Assembly: GCA_964035545.1 (NCBI GenBank)
Contig: OZ037772.1
Span: 5,729,733 to 5,793,732, forward strand
Direction: 5' to 3'
Source of the DNA: Bugula neritina
Lineage: Eukaryota > Bryozoa > Gymnolaemata > Cheilostomatida > Bugulidae
Length of the DNA: 64,000 nt
Position numbers and translations under genes: made by a program. Positions 37,600 to 48,058 of the stretch are shown in pieces. How positions within the stretch are numbered: position 1 is the stretch's first letter; each line of letters starts with the position of its first letter. Under the pieces are notes generated by a model. It ran no database searches and was not told where the DNA came from. It saw only the letters and a list, made by a program, of their open reading frames with translations.

Positions 37600-38403
37600 T
37601 TACCACAGCCCCAGCATACGGGGCGGCGCCTGTGGTCGACAGCTACCGACGACCTCCTGGGCCGCTCGGCTGTCGACTGCTGGCGCAGTTGCCTGATCTC
37701 GGCCAGCAGTTCCATGAATCAAGCTTGTGGTCAAGCTAGTCGATTCGTCTGCTGCTGCCGAGGCGACATGTACAGCTGTCTTCGCCGGCGACGTCGACAC
37801 GACATCGTCTGCTCCGACCTGCTGTATCGTCGCACCAGGTCGACTCGCACTGTCGGCTTGGAAATAGGCATTTCCAAGCCTTAGAGCTCTCTCCATAGTT
37901 TCAACTTCGGCCACCAGCAGATGCTGTTTCAGACCGAGGTTGTTAATAGACTGGAGGAATGCATCCAGTGCTAGGCTCTGTCGACTGTCGGCAGGCAAGT
38001 CGCTGTAGGCGACTTGTGCCAGTCGTTTGACTGCGGTAGCATGCTCTCGCAGGTTGGTCTTAGGATTTCTCCTAAGACTCTGCAGTTGCACGCGAGCATC
38101 TCGAGCAGTTAATCCAAACCGAGCTCGTAGTGCTTCAAATATGTCACCAACATTCTGGCTTATCCAATAAGGTTTAGCCGGCCCTGTCAGACATAACCGC
38201 AGCTGGATCAGAGTAACCCTATTCGGCCATCTGCAGATGTCCGCCACATCACTAAACTCAGTGATGAATTGCTCCACATCCTCTTCCCCTGAGAAGATGG
38301 GAGCCCGCAAGTGGTACCTGTTCATAGGCAGCGCTGGGCCGCCTATGTGATCCTCCTCTACTGCTGCTGGTCCCTGTCTGGGCGCGTCTTCCTCGTCGGC
38401 CAT
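37600..38403 (-). CDS. gag: gag of gypsy element 1
   Basis: A 267-residue frame starting MADEEDAPRQG, about 60 bp from the 5' LTR. It has a Gag capsid-like helical region with FSGEEDVEQFITEF and FGLTARDARVQLQSL, followed by a Ser/Ala-rich tail. A CCHC-type nucleocapsid knuckle seems to begin in another frame at about 37615 (CWGCGNGGH), but its last Cys is not seen, so gag is likely shortened by a frameshift. Gag would form cytoplasmic particles that package the RNA. Confidence 0.8.
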   Translation of the reverse strand: MADEEDAPRQGPAAVEEDHIGGPALPMNRYHLRAPIFSGEEDVEQFITEFSDVADICRWPNRVTLIQLRLCLTGPAKPYWISQNVGDIFEALRARFGLTARDARVQLQSLRRNPKTNLREHATAVKRLAQVAYSDLPADSRQSLALDAFLQSINNLGLKQHLLVAEVETMERALRLGNAYFQADSASRPGATIQQVGADDVVSTSPAKTAVHVASAAADESTSLTTSLIHGTAGRDQATAPAVDSRAAQEVVGSCRPQAPPRMLGLW

Positions 38404-38440
38404 CTTACTCCTTGGCTAGGAGCATATTTTGTATTAAGTG

Positions 38441-38460
38441 GAATCCCACCGCTGCCACCA
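38441..38460 (-). other. Primer binding site of gypsy element 1 (tRNA-Leu type)
   Basis: The plus-strand bases GAATCCCACCGCTGCCACCA read as the 3' end of a Leu-type tRNA including CCA, so the minus strand is complementary to it. The site is 1 bp from the LTR. The amino-acid assignment rests on remembered animal tRNA-Leu 3' ends. Confidence 0.75.
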
Positions 38461-38461
38461 C

Positions 38462-38880
38462 TGTAGTGAATTTTGCAATTCACTATATTATATGTGGGTC
38501 AACTTAAACAAAGCCACTACACCAGGTTGTTTACGCTAAGATAAGTGTATTTTTTACAAGATACAAGAAGTTTTATTTACTGCTAACATGAATAGAAACG
38601 ATTACATAATTAGTGAGCTTTATACACAACTACTCTAAATGAAGTTCCAAGCTGCTCTGCCTGGCTAGCTACTCAGCGCGCTTCCACTACGAGTAGCTAG
38701 CTTCACCTGCTATCAATTAGAATGTCAGTCCTGATTGGTCGTTACTAGTGGTGCCACTGTTGGCCATAGCTGCAAGTCGCAGGAGGTCGATGTAGTCGAA
38801 CTCCACTATAGCATACAATATAGAGTCGACCCTTTCGATATAATAACTAACAATAAATTGCACCACTGAAATCCATTACA
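38462..38880 (-). repeat. 5' LTR of gypsy element 1
   Basis: Begins TGTAGTGAATT and ends CCATTACA on the plus strand, matching the other LTR at 28918-29335. It contains the promoter for the element's transcript by analogy with other LTR elements; no TATA box was assigned. Confidence 0.93.
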
Positions 38881-40420
38881 ATATACATATTGCAGCACAC
38901 GCGAATGCAAATTTTTAAAAACCATGATGAAATGTTATGGAATGATGTAATACAAAATGAGTGAACAAGGTTTTCTTTATAACATCTATTCAGCTCTATT
39001 TGGGAGGATTGGCTTTTTTGGTTTGCCTGCTGCTCGGCATCCTGTCTGTGACATTTGAATAGACATATTTATATAAACAATTATAGACCCTTTTTCAGAG
39101 GTCCCTAATGTCCCCCCTGTTACAGTTAAGAGTTTTTGTCTCCCAAAATAAAATCTGTTTGGCATAATGGACTAATTTAACTCATTGTTGTAATATTAGT
39201 TTTTGAGCAATACTTAGTACCACTTTAACATTGCTTAGTAACTAAAACCAGATAAATGCTTTCAAGTTTATTTTGATCAAAATTGTCTATGAGAAATTAT
39301 TATAAAAAAAAGTGTTTATACCAAAATATCTATCTCCTAAAATGACATTTCTATTGTATATAATTCGACCTTCAAGTACCAGCCAAATGGTAAATTTTTA
39401 ATGAGTTTGCTCTTCATATACAAAAGTTCAACCTATTCACATTGAGAGGAAATAACTCTTAATTATAAAGAGGATATTGAAGACCTCTGAAACGTCAATA
39501 CGTGCAGCGAAATGGTCTAAATATGTTAAAACAAACAACTTAGCTTTATGCAGCTAATAAAACAGTAATAGACATGCATGTCACATATTTTGCATACTTG
39601 CTAATTATGAACTGTGTGTTAGTATAATTATGAAGATTGAAGGTCGGTACAAACTTACATTGTGTTATTATAATATATTTGGTGCTTAAAGTTTTGTGTT
39701 TTATAGTTTATAAAATGTACTTGATATTTTGCACCCACTATTATAATTTGCATTTTACACCCTATATAAATTCTATAAAACCTCATCCATGGGGTAATTT
39801 TACCTAATTTAATACACACTTGAAATCTCTAATTTTAGCTATTTCTTACAATTTAGCTGCTAATGAACATTGAATTTTTCCCAGAAATAGCAAAATAATA
39901 ATGAAGACACCTAAATAGTTTGTTTAATTCTGCTTGAATTCCCATGCTTTTTCCTAATTATTCAACTCCTTTTGATTGCGGACCATTACAAAAAAACGTA
40001 AGTTCTTTCATCTAATGCATGCAGTTGAAAAATATAAATATCTAAGATAAAGTTCCATGATTTGACCTGTGTAGTAAAATTTCTACAGTAAAATTTGGTA
40101 TAACGGCAAAGAATAAGCAAACGCTTCAAAAAAATCATGATTACCGAAATTAAATTTTGTACAGGTCAAAGTTGTACACAGCTGCAAAAAAAGTTGTAAA
40201 TAAAATAGTCATATGTTTGGAATTTTCATATAAACTAAAAGAGCTAGTCATTGTTCACTCAACACCTTGCCCAGGTTATTTCTTTCAAATGTTTGCCATA
40301 TTATAGTTGTTTTTTACTCTGTTATTAAATGTTATAAATAAATTATATATTAACAGTGACTGAGAAAACATAAAAATGTTTCTACTATCAATATATTTTA
40401 TCATCTATCTGTAAATGATA

Positions 40421-40476
<56 letters not shown>

Positions 40477-40545
40477 AATTATCTATAACTAAATTATGAT
40501 GAATACATTTTTTGCATTTAGCAACATAAAATAATTTACAAGAAC
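38881..40545. other. Spacer between gypsy element 1 and paralogue C
   Basis: AT-rich, no coding sequence recognised. Holds a (TA)n tract near its right end. Confidence 0.5.
40424..40472. repeat. (TA)n microsatellite
   Basis: An uninterrupted TA run of about 49 bp, 75 bp downstream of paralogue C. Confidence 0.95.
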
Positions 40546-40551
40546 TTTATT
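40546..40551 (-). terminator. AATAAA overlapping the stop codon of paralogue C
   Basis: On the minus strand GAA TAA AG contains the hexamer and the TAA stop (40549-40547), as in paralogue A. Confidence 0.45.
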
Positions 40552-42861
40552 CCAAAGATTTGAGCCCATGAATCTCCAACTCATAGATATTGAGAAACTC
40601 ATTCACTTCAACAGCTGTTACTCTCACATATCTACCATACATTCTAGTACGACATGTAACCAGAAATATATCTGCAGGTTGTGGTTGTCCAGGAAGATAG
40701 TCACAGATCTCATCTTCTGGTAGATAATCAAAGTTAGTGTCAGTTTCACCAACTGTAACTCTCACATTAGCCAGTCTTCTAATAACCCCTTTAAAAAATT
40801 ATTGAATGCGGTTCAATGATCATCGACAAGTGCCTCAAACAAAATAATAAAAAAAAACTCAATGTCTTTTACTCCTTAACACATTTGTATTACTTATATT
40901 TGAAGGTTACTTTGTTACTAAGCCTAACACACATCTCAAACTGGCACGTTCTGTCATGCATGTTATGCCACATAACACGTGGTTACCTTTGGTCACATTT
41001 CACCGCCAAAGTAGCAGAAAAATACACACTCAAGTTTATAGTCGCTCTCCCTGTGAGAAACCCCTGATGGAAAAGGTTTTTGTTAAAGCAGGCTAAAGGG
41101 TTATTTAAATGAGGCGCAGGAGCAATTATGACTAGATGCTCTTCTTAACATCACCGTGCTTAGTATAATAAGGCAAATGCTCTATATTCCTCTAGACCAC
41201 AGCTGCTCTATGTGTCATGTTTGAAATGTGACATAAGTCAATTATGAAACATTCTCTCTGGGACCAGTCAGATGTGCCATATGCATCATATATCACTTGT
41301 CATGTGTCATGTGTCAAATAAGATGTGTCACATGACATATGTCATATTATATGACGTGTCATGTCACATGTGTCATAGTGGCCAATATAATATCCATTAC
41401 ACATGCCATATTTTTTATGTGTAATACTCATCTAAAAGTGACAAAAACTATTTTCTATTTCAATAATTTTAAGAAATTTATAGTTTTCTAATTCTTTAAC
41501 ACAGCAATTTTCGAGGAACCTGGATGTGGATTTTCAGATCTATTCCAGATTTTGACACCATACACAAAGTGATTGACTAAGAGATCAATCTGTATCCATG
41601 GAGACAGTTCCCATTTTGTGTGGGCCATGCTATCGCGCTCAGAAATATCCCATTGAGATGGAAGATAAATCCCATCAATAGCCTGACCACCGTCAAAGTT
41701 TCTAAGCTTAGTAGATAGAGCGACAGATTTTCCTGTAGTAAAAATTCATAGCAATAAACATTGACATCACTTTACATTTTTAATAAATTTTAAGAGTTTC
41801 AACTATAATTGTTAAAAAGCTTGAACTATATTCGCTAATATTTTTAGCTTTGGAAGTTTCAGGAATCATGCACGCCATACAGTATAACTAAATTAAACTT
41901 TTTAACACATTTTACTATTGTAGTAAACCAGTTTTTTAGCCTTTATCATATTCAAACTGTGAACTTTAAAGTTGAAGCAAATGTGTTTTTTTAAACACAT
42001 TCAGCAAACTGCATAAAACAAAAATTTTTCTCACCTCTAGCAAGCAACGTTGAGAACTCATAAATCTGAATGTCATCAGAGTGAATCTGTTTGACAGATG
42101 CTGTTATCTGAAGGTCAGTTGAGTTGTCAATCACACTTGGTGTTTCTGACATCTTGCAGGTGCTTGTAACTCTATCGTATGACACAGCAGCACATGACTG
42201 GTCAATTGCACAAACAGCCAAACAGTGCCTGTGAGTGGGAAGGTATTTCATCGTGTGCATTTCTAAGATGGATGAATAGTTTTGGTTGGTGTACACATCT
42301 ATTGCTACAACAGACATAGTCAATAATATGTATATTTAGTATTGACAATTTTTTAATAATCAGACAATTACTAGCTTGATATAGTAAAATATATTTTACT
42401 TTGACCCAGAGCAACAATTTGCAAAAAAAATTAGAAATTGATATGCAATATGACAAACCCGATTGTCCTTAAAAAAATTATAATTCTATGTTTTAGAATT
42501 ATATCAAAACTGCCCAATATCAAAAAAGAATTATGCATGCATAATATTTATAAAATATATGATATAATATAAAAACAGTTTTTGTATTACTTAAAAACAC
42601 CAACTAAACAAGTCTGAAATGCAATGAATTATTTGGCAAAGATGCTAGTAGAGTTTTGAACGCTTGTCAGTGGTATACACAAAAACCGCATGACTTGGTA
42701 AATATATAGGGTGACAGTTTTTTTCTTTTTTTTAATTTTTATAAAAGTTTGGTTTTGACTATATTTTTACATTACAAAATAAAGTAAACAAACTTACAGC
42801 ATAAACAGTCAGCTTGAGGAACTAAAAGAACTAAAACCAGAAGTGCATTTATCCAAACCAT
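40547..42861 (-). CDS. Secreted PAN/apple + F-type lectin (FTP)-like protein, paralogue C
   Basis: Exons 42861-42798, 42304-42035, 41732-41520 and 40788-40547 join in phase 1 and give 262 residues. The first, second and third exons have the same lengths as in paralogue A (64, 270 and 213 nt). The signal peptide core is MVWINALLVLVLLV. The PAN-like module keeps the four Cys of A. The FTP-like domain has AIDG, SPWIQIDL, KIWNRSE, RLANVRVTVG and GRYVRV and keeps the H-x26-R spacing. The overall likeness to A is higher than to B. The gypsy element separates B and C, so the three genes were probably once adjacent tandem copies. Secretion and sugar binding are inferred from the family. Confidence 0.88.
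41060..41215 (-). repeat. SINE-like repeat in the last intron of paralogue C
   Basis: On the minus strand it starts with GCAGCTGTGGTCTAGAGG, an A-box-like tRNA head similar to that at 16175-16255, and ends in the CCATCAGGGGTTTC block shared with 24835-24945. This joins a tRNA-like head and a common body, as in SINEs. Confidence 0.45.
41215..41395 (+). repeat. TGTCA/CATGTGACA-rich satellite
   Basis: Many GTGTCATGT, ATGTGTCA and TGACATATGTCAT words in irregular order. It lies in the same intron position as the block at 25850-26010 in paralogue B. Confidence 0.65.
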
Positions 42862-42940
42862 AACTGCGTAGCTTTATAGTAGCAGTGTGAAGGTGATTGT
42901 AAACTATATAGACTCATTTCTATCACAGCTGTTTTGATAG

Positions 42941-42949
42941 CTTTATAAG
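42941..42949 (-). promoter_or_regulatory. TATA box-like element upstream of paralogue C
   Basis: Minus-strand GCTTATAAA lies 80 bp before the ATG, a distance like that of the TATA-like elements of A and B. Confidence 0.35.
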
Positions 42950-44665
42950 CAAAATTATTATTTATTTAATTTCAATCATCAATGTATAGTTGAGAATCAG
43001 CAGCAGAATATTTGAGAAAGTAATATTTGAATGCATCAAGGGATTACTGACTTTCACCTTCCACGAATTCTGTGAATCCTCATGAATTACTGATGAAACT
43101 GTGGTTCAACGTTACTCCCAGTTGAGTATTTGATAATTCTATAGGTTCATGAACTCATGAATTAAACATCATAACTTTGATAATAAAATGATGTCTTTTA
43201 ACATATTAGTAAAGCAGCAAATAAATAAAAGCTATGAGGAGGGATCCAACAGCAACATAGTTTATTATCCCCCAGCGCATGTGTAGTTTGTTTGCAATTT
43301 ACTCTTTATCAATGTTAAGAAATCTTATATAATATCTATGTTCTGCACACAAAGATTTAATATTTGTTATCCAACAGAATGCATAACCTACATGTAGACT
43401 CAAGACTTATGCTTGTTGACTTGGATTTTTTAAAAATATATTTTGGTTCAACGGACAGGTTTCATCAAATTTGTTGCTCCAGCTAGAAAATAATTGGGCA
43501 AGTAAACTTATTTTGTTATAGCAGGTACAACTATATATATAGATGTTTAAATGACTTTGGAAACCTTACAGTTATTCAATTTCAACCCATATACACATAT
43601 TTTTACTCTCAACTAAATACAACTCAAGGCTGTTCTTTTGTGTATAGAAGCCTTGATATATCTTCAGATAATGGGTCTCTCATTGATAATGTTGTGGTTA
43701 CACCAAGCATCAGCCATTATGAAATTGATACTAATTGTTGCTAACTCTTATCATCCACTACTCATTATATAGAGCTGCTATCGCTGTTTACTATGCTGGC
43801 TTAAACTAATGAGCTAAAATAAAAGCCATGAGTGTAGCCCAGTATTTACGACTGAGCCGAACTAAATAGATTTATTTTTCTCCAGCCATGAATTTATCAT
43901 ATATAGTTCTGCATTGAAACAGAATAAGCTGTTCCCCAAGAGATGAATCAAATTTTTATATGACAATAGATAACTAATTGAATTATTAGGTGGCAAACTA
44001 AGAACTTCCTTTAAAATCAATAACCTGGCTGATTAAACCCACAGCATGTTATACAGCTACTTTTCTTAACTGTCAGTAATTAAGTCTATTCGCAGCATTT
44101 TATTTAGTATGTAATGATTATACTGAAACACAGACATATATGGCTCCTCCTTGTTATCAGAACTGAGAATAATAGTTATGCTAGTTTTTGAATTCAGAAA
44201 AATTCTTGCTAAGAAAGAAATAGCCTAGTTGTTTAAAGAAATATGGTAAATGGTAAATGGGGTAAAATATTACTTTATAAAGAAGCAATCACTAATTTTG
44301 CTTTATGGCTATGAAAAAGCTTTAATTGTGATTGAATGTAGCAGAGTAGACTAATATTTGTGTTAAAAACTAAGATTGCTGTGCTGCATTAAGTTGCGTT
44401 CAATATGAAGTTATTTCCAGTTATGATATGATGTGATGTTGTTTTCAGTATTGAGAAATAGCACATTATTCCGAATAAATTATTTCTTTACAAAAAGCAG
44501 TTCTTTTGTTGAACAAAAGAACTGCTTTTTTATTAAATAATTCATTCTTCCGTGTCTTTTTAATATTGCAAACTTCAAAGTACTTTTCATATAAAATATC
44601 AAACGATTAAAAGACATGTTACAATTAGGAATTAATCAGTTATAGTTAATGATAACAATGAATTA
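42950..44665. other. Upstream flank of paralogue C
   Basis: AT-rich, no gene recognised. A strong hairpin lies at 44471-44552. Confidence 0.5.
44471..44552. repeat. Palindrome with 18-bp perfect arms and longer imperfect stem
   Basis: AAAAAGCAGTTCTTTTGT (44492-44509) and its exact reverse complement (44513-44530) flank a 3-base loop. The outer flanks CCGAATAAATTATTT and AAATAATTCATTCTTCCG extend the stem imperfectly to about 40 bp per arm. It could be a small MITE or a replication or repair hairpin. Confidence 0.7.
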
Positions 44666-45167
44666 CAGTGGTGATCTTAATTATGGGACAGCTCAAAATA
44701 AACTTATTATTTATTAGTAATTGATAATTTGCTCAATATTTATGAGGTGATATAGGGTAATATGCATATCACTGGAAAGCTAAATATGTTCTCTACAAGA
44801 ATATTTTAAAAAATCGGCAGATTTCAGTTTCTGTAGCACAATTTTGTGTCAATATTGTCATTTTAGTATTGAAATTGAAAAGTGCAGTAAAATTACAACC
44901 TAGTTCTTTTTAAAAATTGCAATGATTTTTGCTTATTTTTTGAACATAACTCTTTGAAATTAAAATGGTGGTTCTGAAAAGAATCATTGTAGTTATTAGA
45001 TACATCCTAATATTTTGCAGGCAACCCTTGTTGTCAATCACAGCTCGACAGCATTTTGGCATGCTAGCAACAAGGTCGGAGAGCGATTCCGGGGATACCA
45101 CTTGAAACCAGGACTGTATAATGAGCTCAATTAGCCTTCTCTTAATTGTTGGCTTGTCCTTTGCAAT
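44666..45167. repeat. Left ~502-bp inverted repeat of the Tc1 derivative
   Basis: Reverse complement of 45643-46143 with few differences. It includes antisense C-terminal transposase sequence: the minus-strand frame contains MPKCCRAVIDNKGCLQN, which is also read on the plus strand in the right arm. Confidence 0.88.
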
Positions 45168-45169
45168 CG

Positions 45170-45900
45170 GAAGTCGGATGTTTAATGAACGCCAGAGGAC
45201 AGCACGATTGGCCTGGGCTAAAGAGCACCTGGCATGGACACCCCAGCAGTGGCAGGAGGTTCTTTGTAGTGATGAAAGTACATTTAATATCTTGACCTGG
45301 CGAAGGGTTTGATCTAAAGTGTATTCTTCCAACCATTAAATATTTGACTTTCGTCATGGTATGGGGGTGCCTTGCAGCGAGTGGTCCTGATGGACTTCAT
45401 GTTGTCGAAGGCATGATGAGTGCTACTAAATACTGTGATGTGTTGGAGAAAGTAATGCTTTCATCAGTAAGAAATCTCTTTCAGGGATCATGGCTGTACC
45501 ATCAGGTTAACAACCTTGAAATACAGTCAAGAAGGTCAAGAAGCGGATGAAAGACCATGACGTGATATCTCTCAGCTGGCCTGCCCAATAAACGGATCTC
45601 AATCTGATTGAGAATTTATGGTGCAAGATTGGTTAACTGATTATTGCAAAGGACAAGCCAACAATTAAGAGACGGCTTATTGAGCTCATTATGCAGTAAT
45701 GGTTTCAAGTGGTATCCCCGGAACTGCTCTCCCACCTTGTTGTTAGCATGCCAAAATGCTGTCGAGCTGTGATTGACAACAAGGGTTGCCTGCAAAATAT
45801 TAGGATGTATCTAATAACTACAATGATCCTTTTCAGAACCACCATTTTAATTTCAAAGAGTTATGTTCAAAAAATAAGCAAAAATCATTGCAATTTTTAA
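45170..45900 (+). pseudogene. Tc1-type transposase remnant
   Basis: The central unique part encodes RTARLAWAKEHLAWTPQQW followed by CSDESTFN, with the first catalytic Asp. A frame change and stop follow. FVMVWGCLAASG and a decayed middle motif (YHQVNN in place of the usual QDN-type motif) come next, then a last stretch with TDLNLIENLW. The C-terminal MPKCCRAVIDNKG falls in the right inverted repeat. The N-terminal DNA-binding half is absent and stops interrupt the frame, so it is inactive. Confidence 0.82.
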
Positions 45901-46143
45901 AAAGAACTAGGTTGTAATTTTACTGCATTTTTCAATTTCAATACTACAATGACAATATTGACACAACATTGTACTACAGAAACTGAAATCTGCCGATTTT
46001 TAAAATATTCTTGTAGAGAACATATTTAGTTTTCAAGTGATATGCATATTACCCTATATCACCTTACAAATATTGAGCAAATTACCAATTACTAATAAAT
46101 AACAAGTTTATTTTGAGCGGTCCCATAATTAAGATCACCACTC
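45643..46143. repeat. Right ~501-bp inverted repeat of the Tc1 derivative
   Basis: Pairs with 44666-45167. It includes the 3' part of the transposase frame up to about 45900 and the outer terminal repeat. Confidence 0.88.
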
Positions 46144-46145
46144 TA

Positions 46146-47557
46146 CATGTTTTAGTATGGACTGTTTTAGTATATTGCTAAAAATTCCACTTCACAATAC
46201 TTTGGATATTATCTCACTATTATAAGGATTTTCCTTGTAGTGATCGGTTATTATTAGGGTGAGCAATAAAGCATTTTCTTACTCTGTAAGTTTCATTGAC
46301 ACTACAGGTTTGTTTGAAGCTATTTTTTGGTATAGAGAGGCTGCGCAATGAATGCAAATATACAACATTTGCTGCTGCCAACAGTTGTACTTTCATTGTG
46401 ATGTATAAAGTAGGGGACCAGTTGTTATACCAATAATTAATAAGTTGAAAATTACATATTATATGCATGCATACTTATTTTCTTTATATAGAGAACAAAA
46501 TACGACTAACAATTTGAGTGCAGCTATAAGCTTGCTTTTTTTCTCCAGCATTTATGCTAAAATAAAAATGATATATAAGCTAAAAAGCTCTTGTTAAGAA
46601 AGATTTGCCAGCTGTTGAGTATTTTCCTAAATAATATTACTGATATTTCTACAAAACTGAACGACTCTCCACTAGGTGGAAAAATCAAATAAGTCATTTG
46701 TACAAAACATCTGCATTCAGAAATATTGCTTAAGTTAGTAGGTCACTAATATTTTGAATTAAAACATAAGTCATAATTTGAAATTCAATTCTATTATATT
46801 AAGAGAAGAGAGGCTAACGCAGTATCTTGTTGTATGCAAGAAGTTATGTTTCGGTGAAGTTTTTCTAATCATCACAAAATTTTTTAAAACATTTTTACAA
46901 AGTCAACTTGAAATTGCTGAAATGTTATAAATCAAGCTTTGCATACCATATATTGTATAAAATTTAATGCTTTATTATAGCTTTTTGCATGCCTCTTGCA
47001 ACCTTCCGTCTTTACTAGTATAAACATTGTTCAGAATATGGTTACTAGTAATTAAATTTATAGAATGTGATTAGTCATTTATCATATTATTGTAGGTCAG
47101 AGTGGTTTAAGCAACGTGTAAAAGGACTATATTTAATCTGAGTAGTTAAAGAAATATTAGGAGACATGTTCTGTCTTTGATAGTCAACACTATTACATGC
47201 CACATCAGCTACAATATTCATGCAGGTTCACTCAACAATATACATTAGGCAACACTTTATGGAGCTGGTCACATGTGAGTATTACTAAGCAACAGTAGAA
47301 ATAATAAATGTATGTTAATGAGCTTTAATATTAAGTCACTCTCTCCTTCATTAGTGGAAAAAATCAATATCTATCAATAGTTAGCAACAATTGACTTTCT
47401 ATGTACAATAAGATCTATCATTGCTATGAATGAACATATACAACAGATCCTCTATTTTGATTATACACGCAAAAAGGAAGTTAATAACTTCGCACTAATT
47501 AGAAACTCGAGTCCCCTACAATTAGTCATGATATTATGTTTATAAAGAAACAGGTTT
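46146..47557. other. Non-coding stretch upstream of the TRIM gene
   Basis: AT-rich with no recognised coding sequence. Probably intergenic, holding distal promoter sequence of the TRIM gene. Confidence 0.45.
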
Positions 47558-47579
47558 TATTTAAGATTAGATTCTTGTA

Positions 47580-47634
47580 GCGTTCAGAGCAGTGTGTGTA
47601 TCCAGCAGAATACTTCATTGATCTCAAGATACAG
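47580..47634 (+). other. Candidate 5' UTR exon of the TRIM gene
   Basis: A short stretch ends at a good donor (ACAG/GTAATT at 47635) and is preceded by a T-rich ATTTAAG element near 47560. The next acceptor, TTTGTAG at 48046-48052, lies just before the TRIM start codon. Supported by splice-site pattern only. Confidence 0.3.
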
Positions 47635-48058
47635 GTAATTAGTGTAATATTTTTTTAATTTGATGTGTTACTTTTCAGTCGGTAATAATTTACGTTGTTT
47701 TGTTTAGAGTAATAGTTGAATTTATTCTATTTCCAGTATTATTATTTATGCAGCTAAAAAGCAATGCAATTTCAGTGTTTGTACATTTTATCTTGTGTCA
47801 GGTGATTACATTGATCTGGGTAACATGTAGTACCTGTCATGGATATTAACATATGTGTAGTGTTCTCATATGATATTGTAAGTACTGTAGTTACAGTAAT
47901 AAAATTTACACTATATAGTTATGCCATATGATATAATGTATCTGCATAGATACTATGCTTCTTATGATTATGTTATTTAATAAAAAATGCGTACTATTGC
48001 ACCGTTGTTTCATTACCAAATAATAATAGCACATTCACTATTCTATTTGTAGAAAAAA

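Larger units (their letters stand above)
28918..38880 (-). mobile_element. Ty3/gypsy LTR retrotransposon, full length but decayed (element 1)
   Basis: LTRs of 418 and 419 bp flank gag and pol on the minus strand. The ends are TG...CA, and ATAT flanks both sides (28914-28917 and 38881-38884), a possible 4-bp target duplication in low-complexity DNA. The primer site (38441-38460) lies one base from the 5' LTR. Domain order protease, RT, RNase H, integrase defines Ty3/gypsy. The element is GC-rich against an AT-rich background. By eye the LTRs differ at about 17 positions (near 96% identity). Between pol and the 3' LTR lie about 3.7 kb of extra DNA, most of it another element (30222-32782). Confidence 0.93.
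44666..46143. mobile_element. Tc1/mariner element rebuilt as a foldback (palindromic) derivative
   Basis: The element starts CAGTGGTGATC and ends with the inverted equivalent. TA dinucleotides flank both ends (44664-44665 and 46144-46145), the Tc1/mariner target. Its inverted repeats are about 500 bp each and reach into what was transposase coding sequence. The left arm is an inverted copy of the right end, so the N-terminal half of the transposase is missing. Confidence 0.85.

Noticed and set aside
33151-38400. Plus-strand open frames across gypsy element 1
   Set aside because: They are antisense shadows of gag and pol in GC-rich sequence; the minus strand carries all recognisable motifs.
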